Below are positions 46,489 to 53,987 of a DNA stretch of 53,987 bases, piece after piece. Below the pieces are notes generated by a model. It was not told the DNA's origin and searched no databases. It saw only the letters and a program-made list of their open reading frames with translations. The DNA comes from Marinobacterium halophilum (GTDB taxonomy: Bacteria > Pseudomonadota > Gammaproteobacteria > Pseudomonadales > Balneatricaceae). Each line of letters starts with the position of its first letter. Positions within the stretch are counted from its first letter, which is position 1. Both the position numbers and the translations under genes were made by a program. Location of the stretch: NCBI RefSeq assembly GCF_003014615.1, contig NZ_PYGI01000026.1, positions 1 through 53,987 of the forward strand, in the 5' to 3' direction.

Positions 46489-46522
46489 AAAAAAACCGCC
46501 GACTGTGTTCGGCGGTTTTTTT
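46489..46522. terminator. bidirectional terminator yhbY / greA
   Basis: A 14-bp perfect stem (46489-46502 with 46509-46522), A7 on one side and T8 on the other, and a 6-nt loop. One of the strongest terminators in the window. Confidence 0.95.
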
Positions 46523-46536
46523 TACGTACAAATCAC

Positions 46537-47013
46537 TCAGAGGTGGCTGACCTTGCCAACCTCATACTCGGTCATGCCCGATGGCGTCTGCACAGCGGCA
46601 ATATCACCCTCTTCCTTACCCACCAATGCTCGCGCAATCGGTGAATTGACGGAGATTTTACCCTGTTTGATGTCGGCCTCGTCATCACCCACGATCTGGT
46701 AACACACGGTCTCATCGGTGTCGATATTGATTAACTCGATGGTGGTCCCGAAAATCACCTTGCCTGTCGGCGGAATCGTGGTGACATCGATCACCAGCGC
46801 CTGTGACAGCTTGTACTCCAGCTCGCGGATACGCCCTTCGATGAAACCCTGCTGTTCACGCGCCGCGTGATACTCGGCATTCTCCTTGAGATCACCGTGT
46901 TCGCGTGCCTCAGCGATGGAAGCAATGACACGCGGGCGCTGGACCGACTTGAGGTCGGCCAGCTCTTCACGCAAACGCTGCTCACCCAGGACGGTCATGG
47001 GAACCCGCTTCAT
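46537..47013 (-). CDS. greA: transcript cleavage factor GreA
   Basis: Rescues backtracked RNA polymerase by stimulating transcript cleavage. It has 158 residues. The coiled-coil domain carries the tip acidic motif [17 protein letters not shown] (Asp and Glu). The C-terminal globular part is [33 protein letters not shown] overlaps the carB stop by 4 nt, so greA is coupled to carB. Confidence 0.98.
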   Translation of the reverse strand: MKRVPMTVLGEQRLREELADLKSVQRPRVIASIAEAREHGDLKENAEYHAAREQQGFIEGRIRELEYKLSQALVIDVTTIPPTGKVIFGTTIELINIDTDETVCYQIVGDDEADIKQGKISVNSPIARALVGKEEGDIAAVQTPSGMTEYEVGKVSHL

Positions 47014-50000
47014 CCTACGACTCCTGCATGCAGATCCTGAAGACGGCGAACAGTCTTCTCTTCGCCATACTTGAGTGCTTCTGCCGTGGCAGCGGCACCC
47101 GCCAGCGTAGTGGTATAGGGAACTTTGTGCTGCAGTGCAGAACGACGAATTTCAGCTGAATCAGCAGTCGCCTTGCGGCCTTCGGTCGTGTTGATCACAT
47201 AGCTGATTTCACTATTCTTGATCATATCCACGATGTTCGGTCGGCCTTCGGCAACCTTGTTCACCTTGGCAACGGTCAATCCCGCCTCTTCAAGCAGTGC
47301 AGCCGTACCGCTGGTAGCCACCAGGGTAAAGCCCAACTCAGCCAGATCTTTTGCGACCGGCACAACAGCAGCCTTGTCCACGTCACGCACAGAGATGAAA
47401 GCCTTACCACCGGCGGTCGGCATTTTCTCACCCGCGCCGATTTGCGCCTTCATGAACGCCTCACCAAATGTGGTGCCTGTGCCCATGACTTCACCGGTCG
47501 ACTTCATTTCTGGGCCGAGAATCGGGTCAACACCCTGGAACTTGTTGAACGGGAAGACCGCTTCCTTGACGTTGAAGAACGTCGGGATGATCTCCTCGGT
47601 AAAGCCAAGCTCCTGCAGAGTCTTGCCGGTCATGACGCGTGCGGCAATTGCAGCCAACGAAACGCCGATGCACTTGGATACGAACGGCACGGTACGCGAT
47701 GCACGCGGGTTAACCTCGATGACATAGGTTTCGCCATCCTGGTAGGCCAGCTGCACGTTCATCAGACCGATAACACCCAGTTCCAGTGCCATCTTGCGCA
47801 CCATTTCACGCATTTCATCCTGCACATCCTTGGCCAGGCTGTACGGCGGCAGAGAGCAGGCTGAGTCACCGGAGTGAACACCCGCCTGTTCAATATGCTG
47901 CATGATGGCGCCAATCACGACGGTTTTACCATCGCTTACGGCATCGATATCCACTTCTACCGCTGCATTCAGGAAGTGATCCAGCAGTACCGGAGCGTCA
48001 TTGGAAACCTGCACCGCCGTCGTCATGTAACGACGCAGCTCGTCTTCCTTGTAGACGATTTCCATCGCCCGACCACCCAGCACGTACGACGGACGTACCA
48101 CCAGCGGGTATCCGATCTTGCCCGCTTCAACAATGGCCTCTTCCAGGCTGCGCACGGTTGCGTTTTCAGGCTGCTTCAAGCCCAGGCGCTTCAGCATCTG
48201 CTGGAACTGTTCGCGGTCTTCGGCACGGTCGATCGCTTCCGGGCTGGTACCGATAATCGGCACACCGGCCTGCTCCAATGCAACCGCCAGTTTCAGCGGC
48301 GTCTGGCCACCGTACTGTACGATCACACCTTTCGGCTTCTCAACGTGAACGATTTCGAGCACGTCTTCCAGCGTAATCGGTTCGAAGAACAGGCGATCAG
48401 AGGTGTCATAGTCGGTCGAAACCGTTTCCGGGTTACAGTTGACCATGATGGTTTCATAACCATCTTCTCGTGCAGCCAGAGCAGCATGTACACAGCAGTA
48501 GTCGAATTCGATACCCTGACCGATACGGTTCGGCCCACCACCGATAACCATGATTTTCTCACGGTCCGACGGGTTGGCTTCGCACTCTTCCTCATAGGTC
48601 GAGTACATGTACGCAGTATCTGTCGAGAATTCAGCGGCACAGGTATCTACGCGCTTGAACACCGGACGTACACCGAGATTCTGGCGGTGCTTGCGGAACT
48701 GCTTTTCAGACACGCCCAACAGGTGTGACAAGCGGGTATCGGAGAAGCCCTTGCGCTTGAGGCGGAAGATCTGATCCTTGTCCAGCTCACTCAATGCCGT
48801 TTCGGAGACACGCTGTTCGTCCTTGATCAAGTCTTCGATCTGGACCAGGAACCAGGGATCAACGCCGCTGAGCTTGTAGACTTCATCGACACTCATGCCG
48901 AGACGGAAAGCATCACCGATGTACCAGATACGCTGCGCGCCCGGCTGGGTCAGCTCGGTCACGATTTCATCACGTGCATCTTCGGCATTCAGATCAACAA
49001 TCGGATCAAAGCCGGCAGCACCGACTTCCAGGCCGCGCAAGGCTTTCTGCAATGACTCCTGCTGCGAACGACCAATGGCCATCACTTCGCCTACAGACTT
49101 CATCTGTGTCGTCAGGCGGTCATTGGCCTGCGGGAACTTCTCGAAGGTGAAACGCGGAATCTTGGTAACGACATAGTCGATTGACGGTTCGAACGATGCC
49201 GGTGTCCGACCGCCCGTAATGTCATTCTGCAACTCGTCAAGGGTGTAACCCACGGCCAACTTGGCGGCGATCTTCGCGATCGGAAAACCGGTTGCCTTGG
49301 ATGCCAGGGCCGATGAGCGCGACACTCGCGGGTTCATCTCGATGACTACGACACGCCCCGTCTCCGGATCCACACCGAACTGTACGTTGGAACCACCGGT
49401 TTCAACGCCGATCTCACGCAATACCGCGATCGATGCATTACGCATGATCTGGTATTCCTTGTCGGTCAAGGTCTGCGCCGGAGCCACGGTAATGGAATCA
49501 CCGGTGTGAACACCCATGGCATCAAAGTTTTCGATCGCACACACGATGATGCAGTTGTCGTTCTTGTCACGAACAACCTCCATCTCGTACTCTTTCCAGC
49601 CGATCAGGGACTCATCAATCAACAGTTCGCTGGTCGGCGACAGGTCCAGACCACGCTCACAGATTTCGATGTACTCTTCGCGGTTGTAGGCGATACCGCC
49701 ACCGGTTCCACCCATCGTGAAAGAAGGTCGGATGATCGCCGGATAGCCAATCGATTCCTGTACCTTGAATGCTTCTTCCATATTGTGGGCAATACCGGAA
49801 CGCGGACACTCAAGACCGATGTTTTTCATCGCCTTGTCAAAGCGTTCGCGGTCTTCAGCCTTGTCGATCGCATCCTGGGTTGCACCGATCATTTCCACAC
49901 CGAATTCGGCGAGAACACCTTCACGATCCAGATCGAGCGCACAGTTCAGCGCCGTCTGACCACCCATGGTGGGCAGCAGTGCATCCGGGCGTTCCTTTTC

Positions 50001-50234
50001 GATGATTTTGGCGACGGTCTTCCAGTTGATCGGCTCGATATAGGTCGCATCGGCCATGGCCGGGTCGGTCATGATGGTCGCCGGATTGGAATTGACCAGA
50101 ATGACCCGGTATCCCTCTTCGCGCAGCGCCTTACACGCCTGAGCACCGGAATAGTCGAATTCACAGGCCTGTCCGATTACGATCGGGCCTGCACCTAGAA
50201 TGAGAATACTGTTTATGTCCGTACGTTTTGGCAT
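47010..50234 (-). CDS. carB: carbamoyl-phosphate synthase large subunit
   Basis: Makes carbamoyl phosphate from ammonia, bicarbonate and two ATP for arginine and pyrimidines. It has 1074 residues. Two homologous ATP-grasp halves are visible ([17 protein letters not shown] and [17 protein letters not shown]), an oligomerisation region lies between, and the allosteric MGS-type domain forms the last ~140 residues (from about [13 protein letters not shown]). Order carA-carB-greA on the minus strand matches Pseudomonas. Confidence 0.98.
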   Translation of the reverse strand: MPKRTDINSILILGAGPIVIGQACEFDYSGAQACKALREEGYRVILVNSNPATIMTDPAMADATYIEPINWKTVAKIIEKERPDALLPTMGGQTALNCALDLDREGVLAEFGVEMIGATQDAIDKAEDRERFDKAMKNIGLECPRSGIAHNMEEAFKVQESIGYPAIIRPSFTMGGTGGGIAYNREEYIEICERGLDLSPTSELLIDESLIGWKEYEMEVVRDKNDNCIIVCAIENFDAMGVHTGDSITVAPAQTLTDKEYQIMRNASIAVLREIGVETGGSNVQFGVDPETGRVVVIEMNPRVSRSSALASKATGFPIAKIAAKLAVGYTLDELQNDITGGRTPASFEPSIDYVVTKIPRFTFEKFPQANDRLTTQMKSVGEVMAIGRSQQESLQKALRGLEVGAAGFDPIVDLNAEDARDEIVTELTQPGAQRIWYIGDAFRLGMSVDEVYKLSGVDPWFLVQIEDLIKDEQRVSETALSELDKDQIFRLKRKGFSDTRLSHLLGVSEKQFRKHRQNLGVRPVFKRVDTCAAEFSTDTAYMYSTYEEECEANPSDREKIMVIGGGPNRIGQGIEFDYCCVHAALAAREDGYETIMVNCNPETVSTDYDTSDRLFFEPITLEDVLEIVHVEKPKGVIVQYGGQTPLKLAVALEQAGVPIIGTSPEAIDRAEDREQFQQMLKRLGLKQPENATVRSLEEAIVEAGKIGYPLVVRPSYVLGGRAMEIVYKEDELRRYMTTAVQVSNDAPVLLDHFLNAAVEVDIDAVSDGKTVVIGAIMQHIEQAGVHSGDSACSLPPYSLAKDVQDEMREMVRKMALELGVIGLMNVQLAYQDGETYVIEVNPRASRTVPFVSKCIGVSLAAIAARVMTGKTLQELGFTEEIIPTFFNVKEAVFPFNKFQGVDPILGPEMKSTGEVMGTGTTFGEAFMKAQIGAGEKMPTAGGKAFISVRDVDKAAVVPVAKDLAELGFTLVATSGTAALLEEAGLTVAKVNKVAEGRPNIVDMIKNSEISYVINTTEGRKATADSAEIRRSALQHKVPYTTTLAGAAATAEALKYGEEKTVRRLQDLHAGVVG

Positions 50235-50284
50235 CTGTCTTAACCGGTCGTCTCTGTTGCTGTCACTGACTTGTCAGGGCGTAT

Positions 50285-51424
50285 TCAGGCTTGCTGACGG
50301 GCTTGCATCTGTTCGATAAAGCGATCGAACAACGGCGCCACGTCATGCGGACCCGGGCTGGCTTCCGGATGACCCTGGAAGCTGAACGCAGATACATCTG
50401 TACGCTCTATACCCTGCAGTGAACCATCGAACAAGGATTTATGAGTAGCACGCAGGTTTGCCGGCAGAGAGGTCTCATCAACGGCAAAACCATGGTTCTG
50501 ACTGGTGATCATTACGTTCTTGCGGCCAAGATCCTGCACTGGATGGTTGGCACCATGATGACCGAATTTCATCTTCACGGTTTGCGCACCCGAAGCAAGA
50601 GCCAGCAGCTGGTGACCCAGACAGATACCGAAAACCGGCACTGTGCTTTCCAGAATTTCACGGATTGCCGTAATGGCATAGTCGCAAGGCTCAGGATCAC
50701 CCGGACCATTGGACAGGAAAACGCCATCCGGATTCAGGGCCAATACGTCAGCTGCCGGGGTCTGTGCCGGCACCACGGTCAGACGGCAGCCACGCTCAAC
50801 CAGCATCCGCAGGATGTTGTGTTTCACGCCGTAGTCATATGCGACCACATGGAACGGCAGGTCGGCATCGTTTCTGTCTTCATGCCCGACACCCAGCTTC
50901 CATGTGGTAGAGCGCCACTCGTAACGTTCGGCCACACTGACTTCTTTCGCCAGATCCATGCCTTTCAGACCCGGGAATGCACGCGCAGCAGCCAGTGCGT
51001 TCTCTTCGCTCAGGTTATCGCCGGCCATGATGCAGCCGTTCTGGGCACCTTTTTCACGCAAAATACGCGTCAGACGGCGGGTGTCGATATCCGCAATCCC
51101 AACAATATTATTGGCTTTCAGGTACTGATCCAGTGTCTGCTCGGAGCGGAAATTGCTCGCAAGCAGGGGCAGGTCACGAATGACCAGACCGGCCGCCCAG
51201 GTACGGGTGGACTCTTCATCTTCTGTGTTCACACCGGTATTGCCGATGTGAGGATAGGTCAGGGTCACAATCTGGCGGCAGTAGGACGGATCTGTCAGGA
51301 TTTCCTGATACCCGGTCATTGAGGTGTTGAAAACCACCTCGCCACTGGACTCACCATCGGCGCCAATTGCTATTCCCCTGAAAATGCTGCCGTCTTCAAG
51401 GGCTAGAATGGCTGGTCGCGTCAA
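50285..51424 (-). CDS. carA: carbamoyl-phosphate synthase small subunit
   Basis: Glutaminase subunit feeding ammonia to CarB. It has 379 residues from TTG 51424 ([16 protein letters not shown]), chosen because GGGGAGG lies 5 bases upstream and homologues start there. An in-frame ATG at 51544 would add 40 residues that cross the leader terminator, and is not believed. The nucleophilic cysteine is in [10 protein letters not shown], with the catalytic His in the late [13 protein letters not shown]. carB begins 50 bp downstream. Confidence 0.96.
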   Translation of the reverse strand: MTRPAILALEDGSIFRGIAIGADGESSGEVVFNTSMTGYQEILTDPSYCRQIVTLTYPHIGNTGVNTEDEESTRTWAAGLVIRDLPLLASNFRSEQTLDQYLKANNIVGIADIDTRRLTRILREKGAQNGCIMAGDNLSEENALAAARAFPGLKGMDLAKEVSVAERYEWRSTTWKLGVGHEDRNDADLPFHVVAYDYGVKHNILRMLVERGCRLTVVPAQTPAADVLALNPDGVFLSNGPGDPEPCDYAITAIREILESTVPVFGICLGHQLLALASGAQTVKMKFGHHGANHPVQDLGRKNVMITSQNHGFAVDETSLPANLRATHKSLFDGSLQGIERTDVSAFSFQGHPEASPGPHDVAPLFDRFIEQMQARQQA

Positions 51425-51483
51425 TTGAACCTCCCCGCGCATGCGCTGCATATACTGGACAGTTGGATAGGATACGTGCAAAA

Positions 51484-51515
51484 AAGCGAGGCAAAACTGG
51501 ACGCTTACCTCGCTT
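51484..51515 (-). terminator. attenuator-like terminator in the carAB leader
   Basis: Minus strand: AAGCGAGG pairs with CCTCGCTT (51508-51515 with 51484-51491), followed by a T-run (51480-51485). It lies 60 bp before the carA start and downstream of the likely promoter. No gene transcribed on minus lies upstream that could need a terminator, so it should act as an attenuator of carAB. Confidence 0.7.
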
Positions 51516-51536
51516 CTATAAATCTGGCTGTTATTT

Positions 51537-51555
51537 GCCTGCATTCTTAGCAGGC
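51537..51555 (-). promoter_or_regulatory. second leader hairpin of carAB
   Basis: GCCTGC pairs with GCAGGC around a 7-nt loop, between the likely promoter and the attenuator. It could be part of an alternative leader structure. No leader peptide with obvious Arg codon runs was found. Confidence 0.5.
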
Positions 51556-51566
51556 TAAACCCCTCT

Positions 51567-51595
51567 ATTCTAGACGATCACTTCCGCTGAGTCCA
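51567..51595 (-). promoter_or_regulatory. carAB promoter
   Basis: Minus strand: -35 TGGACT (51590-51595), 17-bp spacer, -10 TAGAAT (51567-51572). The transcript would start near 51560, giving a leader of about 135 nt that includes two hairpins. Confidence 0.65.
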
Positions 51596-51682
51596 TGCAC
51601 ACTCGCATCCCTCAATGTCACCGGCATGTCACAGAAAATTAATATCCTGTCGCCCAAAGATAACATTCCAAGCGAGTACCTG

Positions 51683-53659
51683 ATGAAGATTTCCACACTG
51701 GCCCGACTATCTTCCCTCACCCTGCTTGCCATGCTCAGCGCACTTACTTTATCCGTCATCTGGTCGCTAACACGACTGGACGCGGCGTTTACCAATAACA
51801 TCCAATATCACGAATATACGCTGCAGATACAAAAACATATTGAGCAACCGGCAAACCGATATATGAACTCCGGCGATACCACCGAGCTGACCACCATCGA
51901 GCAAGGCATTGAACAGGCATTGGCGCAGAATACTGCCAACCATTGGCTTGATGCCGACATCAGTCAGGAAATCGATGGGGCACTTAGCAGCATTCGCACA
52001 GAAGTTATCCCTCAGCTCAGATCTGCAGGCAAGCTAACCGATCCTCAAGCCCTTCTAGTCAATAATGAACGGGAACTGGCCTACAGCTTAAAGGGCCTTG
52101 CAGAATATGCAGCACAAGGCAGTCAACGCACGGAACGGCCGGGGTACCTCTCACTGAGCACCCGCTATTTCGAACACACTGCCGATCTGCTTGCAGCTCT
52201 TCACCATCTTACCTTACTGCGCCAACACTACTTCACCCAGCTGGATAACGACACAAGAGCCTCCATAGAACAGCATCTGAAACAGATGAAGGTTAGCGCT
52301 GACCAACTCCAGTCCTTGCAGCTTCTGGGAATCTACAAGGCCAGCGAGACAGACCCCATGGCCGAATTAATGGGCTGGGATACAGAACAAAGCCAGGTTG
52401 AACTGGGCGATGAGGCCCGTGCCCAGATCCATGACCTGATCAATCGCTACCCGAAAGAATTGGACAATGCTGGTAAGTTCAGTCAACTGAAGCTGCAAGG
52501 GCATGCGACAGCCAGCCGCCATATATTGATACTCAAGGAGAAACTCGACCGGATCGAGCAAATACTCAACAATAGCTATCAAACGATACTGGATAATACA
52601 TATTGGATTCTGGGTGTATCCGTTATCCTGATTTTACTGACGGGCGCTTTAATGGGCGTATTACTTCATCGATTGGCCACCCTAATCAGCACTAGCTGTC
52701 GCTACATCAGCCAATTGGCTGCCGGTGACCTAAGTGCCACTATCTACTTCGATAGCCATTTCCACGAAGCCAATAGTCTGGACACAGCACTCAACCAGCT
52801 GCAATCGTATTTCAACCAATTGATCAACGAAATCAGCCAACAAACCGGCCTGTTGAACGCCTTACAGCTACGGGCAACACAAAGCTCGATGCGCCTGGAA
52901 AATGTCGTGCAACAACAGCAACAGCAAACCGCTGAGTCGGCAGAACAGATGCAACAACTTACCCGCTCCTATCAGGACATTGCTCTTAGTGCCAACAAAA
53001 CCAGCGAGGCCACTCAACATGTACAACAACAGATGCAGCAGGGCCGCAAGTTGATGCTGGATACCAGCGAGTACGCTCGACAGCTCAATGATGAAACCGA
53101 GCGAACGGAAAGCAGCATCGAGCAAGTACGATTGGATGCTGTTGCTATCAGAGAAGTGCTGAATGTCATTCACGGCTTTGCTGAACAAACCAATTTGCTG
53201 GCACTGAATGCGGCCATAGAGGCGGCACGCGCAGGATCCGCCGGTCGAGGTTTCGCCGTCGTAGCCGATGAGGTACGTAATCTGGCCAACAATACGGCGC
53301 AATCCGCGGAACAAATACAAGCTCTTATCAACAAACTTGATAATGCCTCCCACACCGCAAGCACTTGTGTAAATCAGCAAAAGAAATTGGTAAAAACGAC
53401 CGTCAAAGCCGTCGAGGACACGCGGGTATCCATGCACGAAATGGAACAAGCCGTATGTGATATATCCGATATGAATGCGATGATCGCTGCTACAACAGAG
53501 CAGCAATCACAGACGACTACTCAGATTCAAATAGCCATTGACCTGAGCGCGTCTTTGGCAGGAAATTCGGCAAGCGAAGCCAACGGCAACCGTCAACTTG
53601 CTGATGAAATCGCAACACTCAGCCGCATACTGCAAGAAGTAACTAGCCGTTTCCACTAA
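51683..53659 (+). CDS. methyl-accepting chemotaxis protein
   Basis: Membrane chemoreceptor of 658 residues from ATG 51683 (open frame extends 19 codons upstream; AGCGAG lies 6-7 bases before this ATG). TM1 is at about residues 10-30 ([18 protein letters not shown]). A ~280-residue helical periplasmic sensor domain that I cannot classify follows, then TM2 ([22 protein letters not shown]), a HAMP region and the cytoplasmic coiled coil. The signalling tip is the invariant [21 protein letters not shown]. No CheR/CheB pentapeptide is at the end. Base composition is more AT-rich than the neighbours, suggesting later arrival. dapB and dnaJ, usual neighbours of carA in Pseudomonas, are missing here. 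Confidence 0.93.
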   Translation: MKISTLARLSSLTLLAMLSALTLSVIWSLTRLDAAFTNNIQYHEYTLQIQKHIEQPANRYMNSGDTTELTTIEQGIEQALAQNTANHWLDADISQEIDGALSSIRTEVIPQLRSAGKLTDPQALLVNNERELAYSLKGLAEYAAQGSQRTERPGYLSLSTRYFEHTADLLAALHHLTLLRQHYFTQLDNDTRASIEQHLKQMKVSADQLQSLQLLGIYKASETDPMAELMGWDTEQSQVELGDEARAQIHDLINRYPKELDNAGKFSQLKLQGHATASRHILILKEKLDRIEQILNNSYQTILDNTYWILGVSVILILLTGALMGVLLHRLATLISTSCRYISQLAAGDLSATIYFDSHFHEANSLDTALNQLQSYFNQLINEISQQTGLLNALQLRATQSSMRLENVVQQQQQQTAESAEQMQQLTRSYQDIALSANKTSEATQHVQQQMQQGRKLMLDTSEYARQLNDETERTESSIEQVRLDAVAIREVLNVIHGFAEQTNLLALNAAIEAARAGSAGRGFAVVADEVRNLANNTAQSAEQIQALINKLDNASHTASTCVNQQKKLVKTTVKAVEDTRVSMHEMEQAVCDISDMNAMIAATTEQQSQTTTQIQIAIDLSASLAGNSASEANGNRQLADEIATLSRILQEVTSRFH

Positions 53660-53697
53660 TCACTCAACAAAAATAACAATAAAAATCAGCATGATAG

Positions 53698-53726
53698 TTG
53701 ACAATAATGGCTCACAATGGAAAAAT
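53698..53726 (+). promoter_or_regulatory. tRNA-Phe promoter
   Basis: -35 TTGACA (53698-53703), 17-bp spacer, -10 AAAAAT (53721-53726). The -10 matches four of six consensus bases. Initiation would fall a few bases before the tRNA. Confidence 0.6.
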
Positions 53727-53738
53727 ACCGTCTGTTTA

Positions 53739-53814
53739 GCCCAGATAGCTCAGTCGGTAGAGCAGGGGATTGAAAATCCCCGTGTCGGCGGTTCGATTCC
53801 GTCTCTGGGCACCA
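53739..53814 (+). tRNA. tRNA-Phe (GAA)
   Basis: A 76-nt class I tRNA with encoded CCA. The anticodon stem-loop GGGGATTGAAAATCCCC gives anticodon GAA. The acceptor GCCCAGA pairs with TCTGGGC, and the T arm has GTTCGATTCC. Confidence 0.97.
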
Positions 53815-53822
53815 GAATTCCG

Positions 53823-53851
53823 AAGGCCTGCATGCAAATGCAGGCCTTTTT
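53823..53851 (+). terminator. tRNA-Phe terminator
   Basis: An 11-bp perfect stem (53823-53833 with 53838-53848) with a GCAA tetraloop and TTT tail, starting 9 bases after the tRNA. Confidence 0.9.
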
Positions 53852-53987
53852 CGTTCATATCCCTTCTCATTAAGCACACCCAACGATATGGCCGCAATTG
53901 AACGCTACCGACAGCAGTACGGCATCGCCTGAGACAAAATAGGAATTTTTCCTATATACCCATGTCTTCAGGGTGGATATTATCCTG
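53852..53987. other. right-edge DNA without a recognisable gene
   Basis: Nothing beyond a 14-codon frame (ATG 53889 to TGA) is seen. The AGGAA...TTCCT inverted repeat near 53941 may be the start of a regulatory region for a gene beyond the window. No repeat of the tRNA-Phe 3' end is visible, so there is no attachment-site evidence. Confidence 0.4.

Noticed and set aside
47874..48728. 284-codon plus-strand frame opposite carB
   Set aside because: Shadow frame without ribosome site or family resemblance.
53739..53987. tRNA-Phe as an integration site
   Set aside because: No second copy of the tRNA 3' end and no integrase in view; the window ends too soon to judge further.

Overview
The window reads as chromosomal core DNA of a gammaproteobacterium of the Pseudomonadales/Oceanospirillales type. 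It is moderately GC-rich, has bacterial starts (ATG, GTG, TTG) with Shine-Dalgarno sites, and its gene blocks match the order I know from Pseudomonas: tyrS / M23 peptidase / anmK / erpA / argC; thiE / hemL; dksA / gluQ / cbrA / cbrB / crcZ / pcnB / folK / panB / panC; and pnp / rpsO / truB / rbfA / infB / nusA / rimP / tRNAs / secG / tpiA / glmM / folP / ftsH / yhbY / greA / carB / carA. Junctions between the blocks, a long TyrS, the loss of rlmE beside ftsH and the genes beside carA differ from Pseudomonas, so a relative outside that genus (Oceanospirillaceae-like) is my guess. I see no phage, IS element, CRISPR array or defence island.

Layout. 1-358: three tandem stable-RNA promoters on the minus strand fire out of the left edge, behind the tyrS terminator. 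359-5832: tyrS (-), then M23 endopeptidase and anmK (+, cell-wall maturation and recycling), then erpA and argC (-). 5919-10200: a ClC channel, thiE, hemL and a small membrane protein (+). 10194-16184: a TPR lipoprotein and mrcB/PBP1B (-), a two-domain phosphotransferase/P-loop kinase and a Rieske protein (+), and an aminotransferase (-). 16426-26437: dksA, gluQ, a 57-codon membrane protein (cbrX-like), cbrA, cbrB, the crcZ small RNA, pcnB, folK, panB and panC, all on plus. 26684-31332: thiolase (+), a double QueD-like protein (-), rsuA, an RsmC-like methylase and a YciC-like membrane protein (+).

31413-45845 is one long minus-strand information-processing block. Read in its own direction it runs ftsH, folP, glmM, tpiA, secG, tRNA-Leu, tRNA-fMet, rimP, nusA, infB, rbfA, truB, rpsO, pnp. 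yhbY (+), then greA, carB and carA (-) follow. The right end holds a more AT-rich chemoreceptor gene and tRNA-Phe (+).

The most interesting system is the CbrA/CbrB/CrcZ carbon-nitrogen control circuit at 17801-22664. The histidine kinase is fused to a transporter-like membrane domain and preceded by an overlapping tiny membrane protein. The NtrC-type regulator is followed at once by three copies of a 10-bp repeat (enhancer-like sites), a near-consensus sigma-54 promoter, and a small RNA. In that RNA three separate hairpins each display an A-rich Hfq/Crc-type motif in the loop. Other points of note are a probable attenuator ahead of carAB, a strong RNase III-type stem in the pnp leader, a membrane-anchor-like N terminus on poly(A) polymerase, and the missing rlmE.
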